DNA of 64,000 bases, from assembly GCA_017553325.1 (NCBI GenBank), contig JAFZMH010000006.1, positions 1 through 64,000 of the forward strand. Reading direction: 5' to 3'. A program made the translations under genes and the position numbers. This stretch comes from Clostridia bacterium. GTDB lineage: Bacteria > Bacillota > Clostridia > Christensenellales > CAG-917. Position 1 is the stretch's first letter. The number at the start of each line of letters is the position of its first letter. The notes below the pieces were generated by a model. It did not search any database. It was not told the origin of the DNA and worked only from the letters and a program-made list of their open reading frames with translations. This document shows positions 53,162-60,692 of the stretch, piece after piece.

Positions 53162-54463
53162 TTAGTTGAACAATCCGCCGATGATGCTTGGCAAACGAAT
53201 AATGAATTGATATAATCCTTCCACATAGCAAATGACAAAAGCCACCATACCGACGTTTGGAATTATCATATCGATTGCAGACGGCTTATGCGTGCGTGTG
53301 TAGGAAAACAACATAATGAACGGGATTACAAGTAAGAGTGATACACTTGAGCCAAAACCGAGTTGATTGGCAATGGCGAGCCCATCATCGAGTGTTGCAC
53401 CCTCATATCCCGGAATTAACACTCTGCCAAGCACAGCGTACAAGATAGCATCAATGATTGCCGCAACAATCATGCAAACGCTTGTGGCGATTGAAAAATG
53501 CAAAGAGTTGATATTTGTTTTCAAAAACGCATTGTATTCCTCGTATGTCTTGCCACGTTTTAAAAACACACGTTCGCGGTTTTTAATGAAGAAAGCAAGC
53601 GCTATAAACACGACGAACGTGAGCGGAGGTTTTGTTGTCAAGAACGGTGAAACGTAGAGAGGCAAAACAAATCCATCCTTTGTTGCACACAGTGCTTTCA
53701 GAGTGAGAGATGCAATTTCATAAAGCGCAGGCAGGATTGCAAATAATCTGAATATGATAACCTTTTTGCCCACGAATACTTTTTTGGGGTTGTAGTTGAC
53801 AAAGAACGTAAACAAGGTGCAAAGCAACAAGTCGATGAATATGTTGAATGACAGATAGCCGCCATTTGAGAACAACATAAAGATGAGTTGAAACACTTCT
53901 TGCGGAGATTGTTCGGAATTTGCCGTAATCATCGCCATAATGCCTAACAAATAGTGTTGATATATAAGCATAAATAGCGCAAATATAACAAGTACCATAA
54001 AAGCATAGCCGGCAATCAAGCGTTTGTAGCCGTTTTGTGCGTTTATGATGATTGCAAAGTTGGCGATGAGGAAGAAAGGAACAGCGAGTCTGCCAAAGAC
54101 TTGCAAGAACATTGCAAGACCTGCAAGTTTTGCGACACCTGCATCAAGCATCGCTCCAAGCATTAGGATAAGCGCGATTTGAGCGGAAACAATACTTATC
54201 CAAGCAAAAACCCTAAGCCATCTATATGAAAAAGGCCCGCGATATCTAATATCGTTTTCAAAAGTTATTTCGTGTATTTTTCTCCTCTTGTGTTTTTTGG
54301 ATTTTTTCTCGTTGGAGGCCGGTTCTTCGTCTTTGCTTTCCCCAGTTTCCGTTTGCGCATAGCTTTCGTCGACAGATAATTTCTCGACTTTTTGTTTGTC
54401 AATCGGTTTCTCAACCGAAACGTCCAATTCTTCAACCTTTAATTCGTTGCATTTTTCTTCCAT
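53162..54463 (-). CDS. Polytopic membrane protein of unknown function
   Basis: 433 residues; family not recognised. The first ~90 residues are a highly charged cytoplasmic region (VEELDVSVEKPIDKQKVEKL, then ...EKKSKKHKRRK). Then come about ten hydrophobic segments from residue ~105 to the end (for example WISIVSAQIALILMLGAML, LAVPFFLIANFAIIIN, AFMVLVIFALFMLIYQ). A positively charged loop RERVFLKRGKTYEEYN is between late segments. No transporter or enzyme motif is visible. The start ATG 54463 follows GGAGAG; the longer frame runs into the promoter palindrome. It is divergent from the PP2C signalling operon, so it may be its membrane partner, which is inference. Confidence 0.7.
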   Translation of the reverse strand: MEEKCNELKVEELDVSVEKPIDKQKVEKLSVDESYAQTETGESKDEEPASNEKKSKKHKRRKIHEITFENDIRYRGPFSYRWLRVFAWISIVSAQIALILMLGAMLDAGVAKLAGLAMFLQVFGRLAVPFFLIANFAIIINAQNGYKRLIAGYAFMVLVIFALFMLIYQHYLLGIMAMITANSEQSPQEVFQLIFMLFSNGGYLSFNIFIDLLLCTLFTFFVNYNPKKVFVGKKVIIFRLFAILPALYEIASLTLKALCATKDGFVLPLYVSPFLTTKPPLTFVVFIALAFFIKNRERVFLKRGKTYEEYNAFLKTNINSLHFSIATSVCMIVAAIIDAILYAVLGRVLIPGYEGATLDDGLAIANQLGFGSSVSLLLVIPFIMLFSYTRTHKPSAIDMIIPNVGMVAFVICYVEGLYQFIIRLPSIIGGLFN

Positions 54464-54482
54464 ATTGTTTGTATCTCTCCAA

Positions 54483-54538
54483 TATGCGCATGGCGCATAA
54501 TACACAATTATTTTATAATTCTATAATATGTTTGTCAA
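54483..54538 (-). promoter_or_regulatory. Promoter and palindrome of the membrane-protein gene
   Basis: Minus strand TTGACA (54538-54533), 17-bp spacer, TAAAAT (54515-54510). Just downstream lies a perfect palindrome TATGCGC-CAT-GCGCATA (54499-54483) in the leader; it may be an operator or an RNA hairpin. Confidence 0.65.
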
Positions 54539-54576
54539 TATGACTTGAAAAACAAAAACTAAGGATGACAAATTGA

Positions 54577-54604
54577 TTGATATATGCTAAACTTATTCTA
54601 TAAA
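54577..54604 (+). promoter_or_regulatory. Possible promoter of the PP2C operon
   Basis: TTGATA (54577-54582), 16-bp spacer, TATAAA (54599-54604). It overlaps the first codons of the longest frame, which would favour translation from ATG 54626. Confidence 0.45.
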
Positions 54605-56719
54605 AGAAAGAGTTGGCATGGTACTATGGCACAGAAAAAAGTATTTAAAAACAATTTAACTCTCAACATTATCATTGCAACGACAGCATTGCTTATTGTT
54701 TTCGGTATAGTCATTTCGGCAATCAGTTATACAAAGTTCAACGACACGGTCTATGAATTTTATCACAACGAGTCTTATGCAACTGCAACGAGTGCGCTTG
54801 ATCTTTTTAATGCTGACCATATTGACGCCTATCTTGCAAACGCAGACAAAATCAATGGCAAGATCGCCATTGGGGAAGACGAGCAAAACATCCGCGATTT
54901 GAAAGCGGAGTTTGATGCGGCAACCGCACGCTTGCAAAAATTTGCCGAAAAGCAAAATGTTGCCATACTTTATGTCATTGTGCCTGACAAAGACGATTAT
55001 TCCAAGTATTATTCTGTTTTTAACTGCCCGAATGCAAAGTTTGTGCCGTATTCCGCTTGGGAACTCGGCTCTTTGCACGAACACAGTCAGCCCAACGAAT
55101 ACGACGGAATCTACAAGGATATGATGGAAAACGGGCTTGAATCAGCCAACGTCTCGCGCAAGCAAAAGGATGCAAACGGCGGATTACCTCATATCAATAT
55201 GCTTCTTCCTGTCAAGGATTCAAACGGCGACGTTGTGGCAATAGTTGTCGTGCAACACACGATGGCGCTTCTCAACAAACTTGGAACGTCTTTTACAATA
55301 CTTGTTGCAATGACGACTTTGATTCTTGCAGTCGTGTCTGTTTTGGGATTTATTTTGATTGTGAGAAAACAATTTGTCACCCCAATACAGAACATCGTTG
55401 CGGAAGCACAACGTTTTGCAAAAGACAACAGCGAGCCTGACGTTCCGCTTGACGGAAGCATAAGCAAAATCCATGAAATCTCAAATCTTGCAGAAGCGAT
55501 TGATCAAATGGAACTTGATACACTTCGCAACATCCGAAATCTTGCCGAAGCAATCAAACAACAAGAAAAAATTGATTCGGAACTTGATATAGCAAGGCAA
55601 ATCCAAGAATCTTTGCTTCCAAAAACGTTTCCTGCGTTCCCAAATAGATGCGAGTTTGACCTTTACGCTTCAATGCACGCCGCAAAACAAGTGGGCGGAG
55701 ATTTCTATGACTACTTCCTTGTGGACGATGACCATCTTGCATTCGTTATGGCAGACGTGTCAGGCAAGGGCGTTCCTGCGGCACTCTTTATGATGGCGAC
55801 AAAGATTATTATCTATGAACGCACAATGCTTGGCGGAACTCCTGCGGAAATCCTTGAGTTTGTCAACAAACGCATTTGCGCCCACAATGACGCGGAAATG
55901 TTTGTGACCGTGTGGCTCGGCATACTTGAGATTTCAACGGGCAAGATAACGGCAACCAACGCAGGACACGATAATCCTGCCGTGACGAAAAACGGCAAGT
56001 TTGAGTTTGTCAAGTCAAAGCGCGGAGTCGTTGTCGGCGCGATGGAAGACGCAAAATATCAGAACTTTGAAATCCAACTTGAAAAAGGCGACAAAATCTT
56101 CCTTTATACAGACGGTGTGCCTGAAGCAACCAATGCGGACAATGCAATGTTTTCACTCACTGAAACGCTCAACGCAATCAACGACTTGTCAACAGGACGC
56201 CCGAAAGACATTATTGACGGCGTGAATAAAATGATTGATGTGTTTGTGGGCAATGCACCTCAATTTGACGACACCACAATGCTTTGCATTGAATATGCCG
56301 GCGCACTTGACAAAAACAAGCGTGAGTTCAGCATTTCTGCAGACAAAGACCGGTTGGCAGAGTTGAACAATTTGTTGACGGATTTTATGAAAGAGAAAAA
56401 GGCAAATCAAAAAGTCGTCAACCAACTTCTCGTGTGCATCGAAGAAATATTTGTCAACGTTGTGGACCATGCGGATTTGCCGGAAGGCAGTATGGTTGAA
56501 GTGTCTGCCGGCTTTGACGACGGACTGCTCACAATCACTTTCAAAGATAACGGAGCGGAGTATAATCCGCTTGCAAAACAAGACCCCGACATCACTCTTT
56601 CGGCAGATGAGAGACGCGAAGGCGGCCTTGGAATATTTATGACCAAAAAACTTGTTGACAACGTGAAATACGAATACGTCAACAATCAAAACGTTTTGAC
56701 ATTGGAGAAAAAACTGTGA
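54584..56719 (+). CDS. Membrane sensor with SpoIIE-type PP2C phosphatase and HATPase domains
   Basis: 711 residues. Order: membrane segment (~28-50), extracellular sensor domain (~55-225), second segment (~230-260), HAMP-like linker and coiled coil (~260-345), PP2C/SpoIIE phosphatase (~350-570: IARQIQESLLPKTFP, GGDFYDYF, MADVSGKGVPAALFM, GHDNP, YTDGVPEA, FDDTTMLC) and an RsbW-like HATPase (~590-711: CIEEIFVNVVDHAD, GGLGIFMTKKLVD). Phosphatase and anti-sigma-type kinase are thus in one chain: one would dephosphorylate and the other phosphorylate a STAS protein, and such a protein is encoded two genes downstream. Start uncertain: ATG 54584 or 54626 (MAQKKVF). Overlaps the next gene by 4 bp. Confidence 0.9.
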   Translation: MLNLFYKRKSWHGTMAQKKVFKNNLTLNIIIATTALLIVFGIVISAISYTKFNDTVYEFYHNESYATATSALDLFNADHIDAYLANADKINGKIAIGEDEQNIRDLKAEFDAATARLQKFAEKQNVAILYVIVPDKDDYSKYYSVFNCPNAKFVPYSAWELGSLHEHSQPNEYDGIYKDMMENGLESANVSRKQKDANGGLPHINMLLPVKDSNGDVVAIVVVQHTMALLNKLGTSFTILVAMTTLILAVVSVLGFILIVRKQFVTPIQNIVAEAQRFAKDNSEPDVPLDGSISKIHEISNLAEAIDQMELDTLRNIRNLAEAIKQQEKIDSELDIARQIQESLLPKTFPAFPNRCEFDLYASMHAAKQVGGDFYDYFLVDDDHLAFVMADVSGKGVPAALFMMATKIIIYERTMLGGTPAEILEFVNKRICAHNDAEMFVTVWLGILEISTGKITATNAGHDNPAVTKNGKFEFVKSKRGVVVGAMEDAKYQNFEIQLEKGDKIFLYTDGVPEATNADNAMFSLTETLNAINDLSTGRPKDIIDGVNKMIDVFVGNAPQFDDTTMLCIEYAGALDKNKREFSISADKDRLAELNNLLTDFMKEKKANQKVVNQLLVCIEEIFVNVVDHADLPEGSMVEVSAGFDDGLLTITFKDNGAEYNPLAKQDPDITLSADERREGGLGIFMTKKLVDNVKYEYVNNQNVLTLEKKL

Positions 56720-57285
56720 AAAGAATTGAAGAAGCAGTCGCATATGCGGCAAAAATGCACGCCGGACAAACGAGAAAGATGACCGGTATGCCATATATTC
56801 TTCACCCTATGGAAACGGCGGTTATCGTCACCACAATGACGATGGATGAAGACGTGATAATCGCGTCCATCTTGCACGACGTCATAGAGGATACGCCCGC
56901 AACGGAAGAAGAGGTGAAGGGGATGTTTGGAGAGCACGTGTTGGCTCTCATCAAATCCGAAACGGAGAACAAAAGGCGTGATCTTCCTGCCTCGGCAACT
57001 TGGCGTATAAGAAAAGAAGAATCGCTTGCGGAACTTGAAAAATCATCCAAAGACACCAAGATTCTTTGGCTTGCCGACAAACTTTCGAATATCCGTTCAA
57101 TGGCAGAGCAATATTCCAAAATCGGCGACGAGATTTTTGAAGCGTTCCACGAAAAGAGAAAATCCGAACACGCTTGGTACTATACAAGTATTCTTGAGAT
57201 TTTGAGAAAGGATTTGAGCGATACGTTTGCATTCAAAGAATATGAAAGGCACGTAAACTTTGTGTTTAAAGGAGAGGGAAAATGA
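56716..57285 (+). CDS. HD-domain protein, SpoT/MESH1-like (p)ppGpp hydrolase
   Basis: 189 residues. It begins with GTG overlapping the stop of the preceding gene (GTGA). It has the hydrolase pattern of RelA/SpoT: HAGQTRKMTGMPYILHP at residues 15-31, IIASILHDVIEDT near 48-60 with the metal HD, and LADKLSNIRSMAEQ near 118. There is no synthetase, TGS or ACT domain, so it resembles small alarmone hydrolases. Whether it cleaves ppGpp or another nucleotide is unproven. Flanked by a PP2C sensor and a STAS-kinase protein with 4-bp overlaps on both sides, so all three are translationally coupled. Confidence 0.85.
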   Translation: MKRIEEAVAYAAKMHAGQTRKMTGMPYILHPMETAVIVTTMTMDEDVIIASILHDVIEDTPATEEEVKGMFGEHVLALIKSETENKRRDLPASATWRIRKEESLAELEKSSKDTKILWLADKLSNIRSMAEQYSKIGDEIFEAFHEKRKSEHAWYYTSILEILRKDLSDTFAFKEYERHVNFVFKGEGK

Positions 57286-58451
57286 AACATAGTCTTGAAA
57301 ACGGAGTTTTGACAATCTATTTGGAGGGAAGAATTGACTCGAACAATTCGGAAGCGGTTGCAAGCGAAATGCAATCAATTGTTGACGAGTGCAACCCCGT
57401 CGAACTTGTCCTTGACGCAGAAGAACTCGAATACATTTCTTCCGCAGGGCTTCGTATTGTTTTGAGATTCAGAAAAGCCAATTCCCGTTTCAAAATCATA
57501 AACGTTTCAACCGACGTTTATGAGATTTTTGATATGACAGGCTTTACCGAGATGATGAAAGTTGAAAAAGCGTTCAGAAAACTCTCGGTGGACGGCTGTG
57601 AAATAATCGGCGAAGGTGCCAACGGCAAAGTTTATCGCATTGATGCAGACACAATCGTCAAGGTTTATACGGAAGGCAGTTTTGAAGATATACAGCGCGA
57701 ACGCGCCCTTGCCAAAAAAGCATTTGTTCTTGGCATCAACACGGCGATTTCGTATGATATTGCCAAAATCGGCGATTGTTACGGCACGGTGTTTGAGCTT
57801 CTCAACGCAAAATCGCTCGCATCCTGCATAGCGGACGATCCTGAGCATCTCGACCACTACGTCGAACTCTATGTGGATTTGCTCAAAAAGATTCACGCCA
57901 CCGAGGACAACGACGGCGATATGCCGGATATGAAAGAACTCGCTCTCAAATGGGTGGAGATTGCAAAGACCTATCTTGATGAAGAGAGCGGAAAGAAACT
58001 TGAAAAACTTGTGAATGACATCCCAAAGTCAAATCACATTCTGCACGGCGACTATCACCTCAAAAACGTTATGATTCAAAACGACGAAGCATTGCTCATC
58101 GACATGGACACTTTGGCGCTCGGCAACCCTGTGTTTGAATTCGGTTTTATTTTCAACGCCTACATCGGCTTCTATTCTTTGAATCTGCAAGACGCCGGCA
58201 AGTTTTTGAAAATCACCGCCCAAACTTCGTTTGATATTTGGGACAAGACCTTGCAATTGTATTTTGGCACCACAGACAAAGCTGTGCTTGACGACTACAC
58301 CAAAAAGGCAAAAGTCATCGGCTATATTCGTCTTTTGCAACGCGCCGTTCGTCGCACTCTGCACAACGGGGAAGATCATTCCGCTGCAATTGCATTCTAC
58401 AAGCAAGAACTCACAAAACTTGTTGCCGAGTTAGATTCGCTTGCGTTCTAA
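57282..58451 (+). CDS. STAS domain-aminoglycoside-phosphotransferase-like kinase fusion
   Basis: 389 residues. Residues 1-~100 are a STAS anti-sigma-antagonist fold (VLTIYLEGRIDSNNSEAV, LVLDAEELEYISSAGLRIVL), with the phosphorylatable Ser expected in the I-S-S-A-G-L-R turn near residue 54. Residues ~108-389 are an APH/choline-kinase-like fold: Gly loop GEGANGKVYRI, Lys in IVKVY, catalytic loop HGDYHLKNVMIQ near 254 and metal Asp in LIDMDTL near 274. No resistance role is implied. The STAS half is the natural substrate for the phosphatase and HATPase of the first gene. GGAGAGG precedes the ATG. Confidence 0.88.
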   Translation: MKHSLENGVLTIYLEGRIDSNNSEAVASEMQSIVDECNPVELVLDAEELEYISSAGLRIVLRFRKANSRFKIINVSTDVYEIFDMTGFTEMMKVEKAFRKLSVDGCEIIGEGANGKVYRIDADTIVKVYTEGSFEDIQRERALAKKAFVLGINTAISYDIAKIGDCYGTVFELLNAKSLASCIADDPEHLDHYVELYVDLLKKIHATEDNDGDMPDMKELALKWVEIAKTYLDEESGKKLEKLVNDIPKSNHILHGDYHLKNVMIQNDEALLIDMDTLALGNPVFEFGFIFNAYIGFYSLNLQDAGKFLKITAQTSFDIWDKTLQLYFGTTDKAVLDDYTKKAKVIGYIRLLQRAVRRTLHNGEDHSAAIAFYKQELTKLVAELDSLAF

Positions 58452-58475
58452 GAACCCCTGTGTCAACTTATGCTA

Positions 58476-58506
58476 TATAAAACGAACCGCAATGGTTCGT
58501 TTTATA
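58476..58506. terminator. Bidirectional terminator after the signalling operon
   Basis: TATAAAACGAACC/GGTTCGTTTTATA, loop GCAAT. Related in sequence to the terminators at 52921 and 59628. Confidence 0.85.
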
Positions 58507-58511
58507 TACGG

Positions 58512-58604
58512 TGGCAGGAAAAGGTTTTCCTAAAAAGAAACTAACCTATCTAGAGATAGGTTAGATATCTGTTTCTCGTATGGTTTTTTGATGCAAAACT
58601 GTCA
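58512..58604 (-). repeat. Structured repeat, copy 2
   Basis: Second copy of the element at 52958-53051, in direct orientation 5,554 bp away. TAACCTATCT/AGATAGGTTA palindrome intact, and AGGAAA/TTTCCT stem perfect here. It lies in the convergent gap between the STAS-kinase and Fic genes. Confidence 0.7.
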
Positions 58605-58626
58605 CAAAATATAATTGTATAATGTT

Positions 58627-59541
58627 CTATTTGTGTTCGATATCAAACATATCTAAAAGACGCACAAAGGTGTCTTGTCCGTCAAGGCAGGTGTCCGAGA
58701 GATAACTATTATCCTTGCCCCATTCAGACAGCCCGCGATAGTAATACATTTTCTTGGAATCCTCAATGATGAATGGAATTATGCTGTTTTTCAAGCACTC
58801 TTTGAGAGCAATGAGACGACCAACTCTTCCGTTGCCATCTTGGAAAGGGTGTATGTGTTCAAATGCGGAATGGAAAGCGATGATATCGTTGATATCAATT
58901 CTGGCTTTTGCATTATACTCAGCAAGCAGTTCTGCCATCCTTGCAGGAACATCCTTTGGCTTGGTAGTTTCTCTGCCGCCAACGACATTTGCACGCTTTT
59001 TGTAATCTCCAACTGCAAACCACTCAAGAGTAGCGTCCTTTGTGTCATGTTTCAAAAGATAATGCAAATGCTTTATAATATCTTCCGTGAGCGTCTTGTC
59101 TGCCGTTTCAATGACATAATCTATTGCGCGGAAATGGTGAACTGTCTCCAAAACATCATCCACAGGGATGCCATCTCCAACGTCAAGAGTGTTTGTCTCA
59201 AAAATAAGCCTTGTTTGGTCTTCTGTGAGCCTGCTCCCTTCAATATGGTTGGAGTTGTATGTCATCCTTATCTGCAACTCATGATAAAGCCCGCCGGAAA
59301 TCTTGTGCTCCATTTCTTCTCTGAGAATTTGAAGGATTGGATTGTCTGACACTTCTTTGCAAATATCGCTCGGCTCGCAGCCAAAATATCCGCACATCTT
59401 TTCAATGACAATACGGGACAACTTTTCGCCCTTGCCAATCTTTGCAATCGTGCGTGAAGAAATCCCAAGCTCTTTTGTCAGCTCGGATTTTTTGATGCAT
59501 TTTTGCTTTAACAATTTTTCTAATCCGCTATAAGAAATCAT
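58627..59541 (-). CDS. Fic-domain protein with N-terminal XRE-type HTH
   Basis: 304 residues. Residues ~1-60 are a Cro/CI-like helix-turn-helix (KKSELTKELGISSRTIAKIGKGEKLS). The Fic domain follows with active site HPFQDGNGRVGR near residue 207, intact for nucleotidyl transfer. The inhibitory motif SNHIEG (S-x-x-x-E-G) lies upstream near residue 97, so the protein is class II, self-inhibited in cis. Targets are unknown. ATG 59541 is preceded by GAGGTGA; a GTG nine bases upstream is less likely. An operator-like inverted repeat covers its promoter. No separate antitoxin gene is beside it. Confidence 0.9.
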   Translation of the reverse strand: MISYSGLEKLLKQKCIKKSELTKELGISSRTIAKIGKGEKLSRIVIEKMCGYFGCEPSDICKEVSDNPILQILREEMEHKISGGLYHELQIRMTYNSNHIEGSRLTEDQTRLIFETNTLDVGDGIPVDDVLETVHHFRAIDYVIETADKTLTEDIIKHLHYLLKHDTKDATLEWFAVGDYKKRANVVGGRETTKPKDVPARMAELLAEYNAKARIDINDIIAFHSAFEHIHPFQDGNGRVGRLIALKECLKNSIIPFIIEDSKKMYYYRGLSEWGKDNSYLSDTCLDGQDTFVRLLDMFDIEHK

Positions 59542-59553
59542 GCTTATCACCTC

Positions 59554-59599
59554 AAATCTTTACTTATTTTACCATATTATTATCAAAAAGTAAAGATTT
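59554..59599 (-). promoter_or_regulatory. Fic gene promoter inside a 12-bp inverted repeat
   Basis: Arms AAATCTTTACTT (59554-59565) and AAGTAAAGATTT (59588-59599) are perfect inverted repeats. Minus-strand -35 TTTACT (59594-59589) lies in one arm and -10 TAAAAT (59571-59566) abuts the other, 17 bp apart. This fits autoregulation by the gene's own HTH. Confidence 0.75.
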
Positions 59600-59627
59600 T
59601 ATTGATAATTGCTGCAAAAACATAAAG

Positions 59628-59655
59628 AAAAACGAACCGAAAGTGGTTCGTTTTT
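59628..59655 (-). terminator. Terminator of the tRNA-Ala/tRNA-Ile transcript
   Basis: AAAAACGAACC/GGTTCGTTTTT stem 10 bp past the tRNA-Ile 3' end on the minus strand. Confidence 0.8.
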
Positions 59656-59665
59656 TAAATACAGT

Positions 59666-59742
59666 GGTAGGAATGGGTGGACTCGAACCACTGACCCCCA
59701 CCTTATCAGGGTGGTGCTCTAACCGACTGAGCTACATTCCTA
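59666..59742 (-). tRNA. tRNA-Ile (GAT)
   Basis: 77 nt including encoded CCA. Acceptor AGGAATG pairs with CATTCCT; the D-arm AGCTCAGTCGGTTAGAGC, anticodon loop CTGATAA (anticodon GAT) and T-loop GTTCGAGTC are intact. Confidence 0.95.
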
Positions 59743-59775
59743 TATTGTTGCGAGCAAACCTAAGTCTGCTCGCGG

Positions 59776-59851
59776 TGGTGGAGATACACGGATTCGAACC
59801 GAGGACCTCTTGAATGCAAATCAAGCGCTCTACCAACTGAGCTATACCCCC
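59776..59851 (-). tRNA. tRNA-Ala (TGC)
   Basis: 76 nt including encoded CCA. Acceptor GGGGGTA with TATCTCC, D-arm AGCTCAGTTGGTAGAGC, anticodon loop TTTGCAT (anticodon TGC), T-loop GTTCGAATC. It precedes tRNA-Ile on the same transcript; the spacer can form a GCGAGCA/TGCTCGC hairpin. Confidence 0.95.
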
Positions 59852-59867
59852 AAGTGAATGCTTTAAG

Positions 59868-59896
59868 ATAATAGCATTATAAGGGAAGATTGTCAA
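59868..59896 (-). promoter_or_regulatory. tRNA operon promoter
   Basis: Minus strand TTGACA (59896-59891), 17-bp spacer, TATTAT (59873-59868), 17 nt before the tRNA-Ala 5' end. Confidence 0.85.
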
Positions 59897-60015
59897 ATGT
59901 TTTTCGAAAGTTTTTAAACGCAGATAATTTTGTGTTGCGAAGCGGTTTTCCACCACAAAATGTTGGGTAAATTTTGACCTCGCGCGCGCGATAGGCGCAT
60001 ATTATAGGCGTCAAA

Positions 60016-60570
60016 TCAGGTGTTCATCGCAAAGAAATAATCTTTGATGCGTTCGGGAGATTCCGCGCAGGAGTTTTCAAACCAATAGACGACGGAGAGG
60101 ATGAAATCTTCGCAGACCTTTTGGCGGAGGAGGGAGTCCGGTACGTCGAGACGCTTGACGAGGCGTTCGCTTATCAGGCGGTCTATGATGGGCATGACGT
60201 GGATGCGCATATCGTGCAAAAACGCGTCGCGACTGGACGACGCCAAAATTGCGGTGATGAGTTCCTCCTCGTCGTGAAGGTGGTAGAAGATGTGCGTGAG
60301 CAGGTGAGAGTAATCGAAAATGCTCGAGCGGGAAAAGTCGTGAGTTTCTTCAACCGTCAAGGTGTGCGAAAACACGTGTTCGAAGATGTTGGTCGAGATA
60401 GAGTTGAGCACGTCTTCCTTCGTCCTGAAATGAGAATAGAAGGTGGAGCGCGAGACTCCGCTCTCCTGCAAAATGTCCTCGACGGTGAGTTTTCCGTAGC
60501 CCTTTTGTTTGAGCACGGTTGCAAACGCCTTGTAGATAAGATTGCGAGTTTTCTTTACTCTTTTGTCCAT
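60016..60570 (-). CDS. TetR/AcrR-family transcriptional regulator
   Basis: 184 residues. N-terminal HTH: KTRNLIYKAFATVLKQKGYG then LTVEDILQESGVSRSTFYSHF, the standard TetR recognition helix ending in Y-x-H-F. The C-terminal part is the ligand/dimer domain, of the TetR_C type that ends in a Tyr/Trp-rich helix. ATG 60570 is preceded by GAGG; the upstream ATG at 60597 lies at the predicted transcription start and is unlikely. Divergent from the FecCD-type ABC operon; an operator-like palindrome covers its own -10 box, so it probably controls itself and perhaps the transporter. Confidence 0.88.
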   Translation of the reverse strand: MDKRVKKTRNLIYKAFATVLKQKGYGKLTVEDILQESGVSRSTFYSHFRTKEDVLNSISTNIFEHVFSHTLTVEETHDFSRSSIFDYSHLLTHIFYHLHDEEELITAILASSSRDAFLHDMRIHVMPIIDRLISERLVKRLDVPDSLLRQKVCEDFILSVVYWFENSCAESPERIKDYFFAMNT

Positions 60571-60595
60571 AGCCGAAACCTCTGTTTTGTATTGC

Positions 60596-60625
60596 ATACA
60601 TTATAAAACACAATGTATCGAAAAA
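60596..60625 (-). promoter_or_regulatory. tetR promoter with palindromic operator
   Basis: Palindrome ATACATT-9 nt-AATGTAT (60596-60618) overlaps the minus-strand -10 TATAAT (60605-60600). A -35 TTGATT lies upstream at an 18-bp spacing (about 60629-60624). Likely TetR-family operator. Confidence 0.6.
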
Positions 60626-60657
60626 TCAAGAAAAAACCGAACATTTTTTGAAAAAAC

Positions 60658-60686
60658 TTGCAAAAACTCCGCTCAATTGGTATGAT
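60658..60686 (+). promoter_or_regulatory. FecCD-type operon promoter, leaderless
   Basis: TTGCAA (60658-60663), 17-bp spacer, TATGAT (60681-60686); the ATG at 60693 is 7 nt past the -10 box with no ribosome site. Confidence 0.65.
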
Positions 60687-60692
60687 TTAGGC

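Noticed and set aside
53021..53215. 64-codon plus-strand frame after the tupC terminator
   Set aside because: It begins inside the structured repeat, lacks a ribosome site and runs into the opposite gene's end.
57282..58451. Aminoglycoside resistance gene
   Set aside because: The kinase half is APH-like, but the STAS fusion and signalling operon argue for a regulatory or metabolic kinase.
52921..59655. CRISPR-like array suggested by repeated GAACC/GGTTC palindromes
   Set aside because: Only three copies, kilobases apart, each a transcription terminator; no regular spacers and no cas genes.
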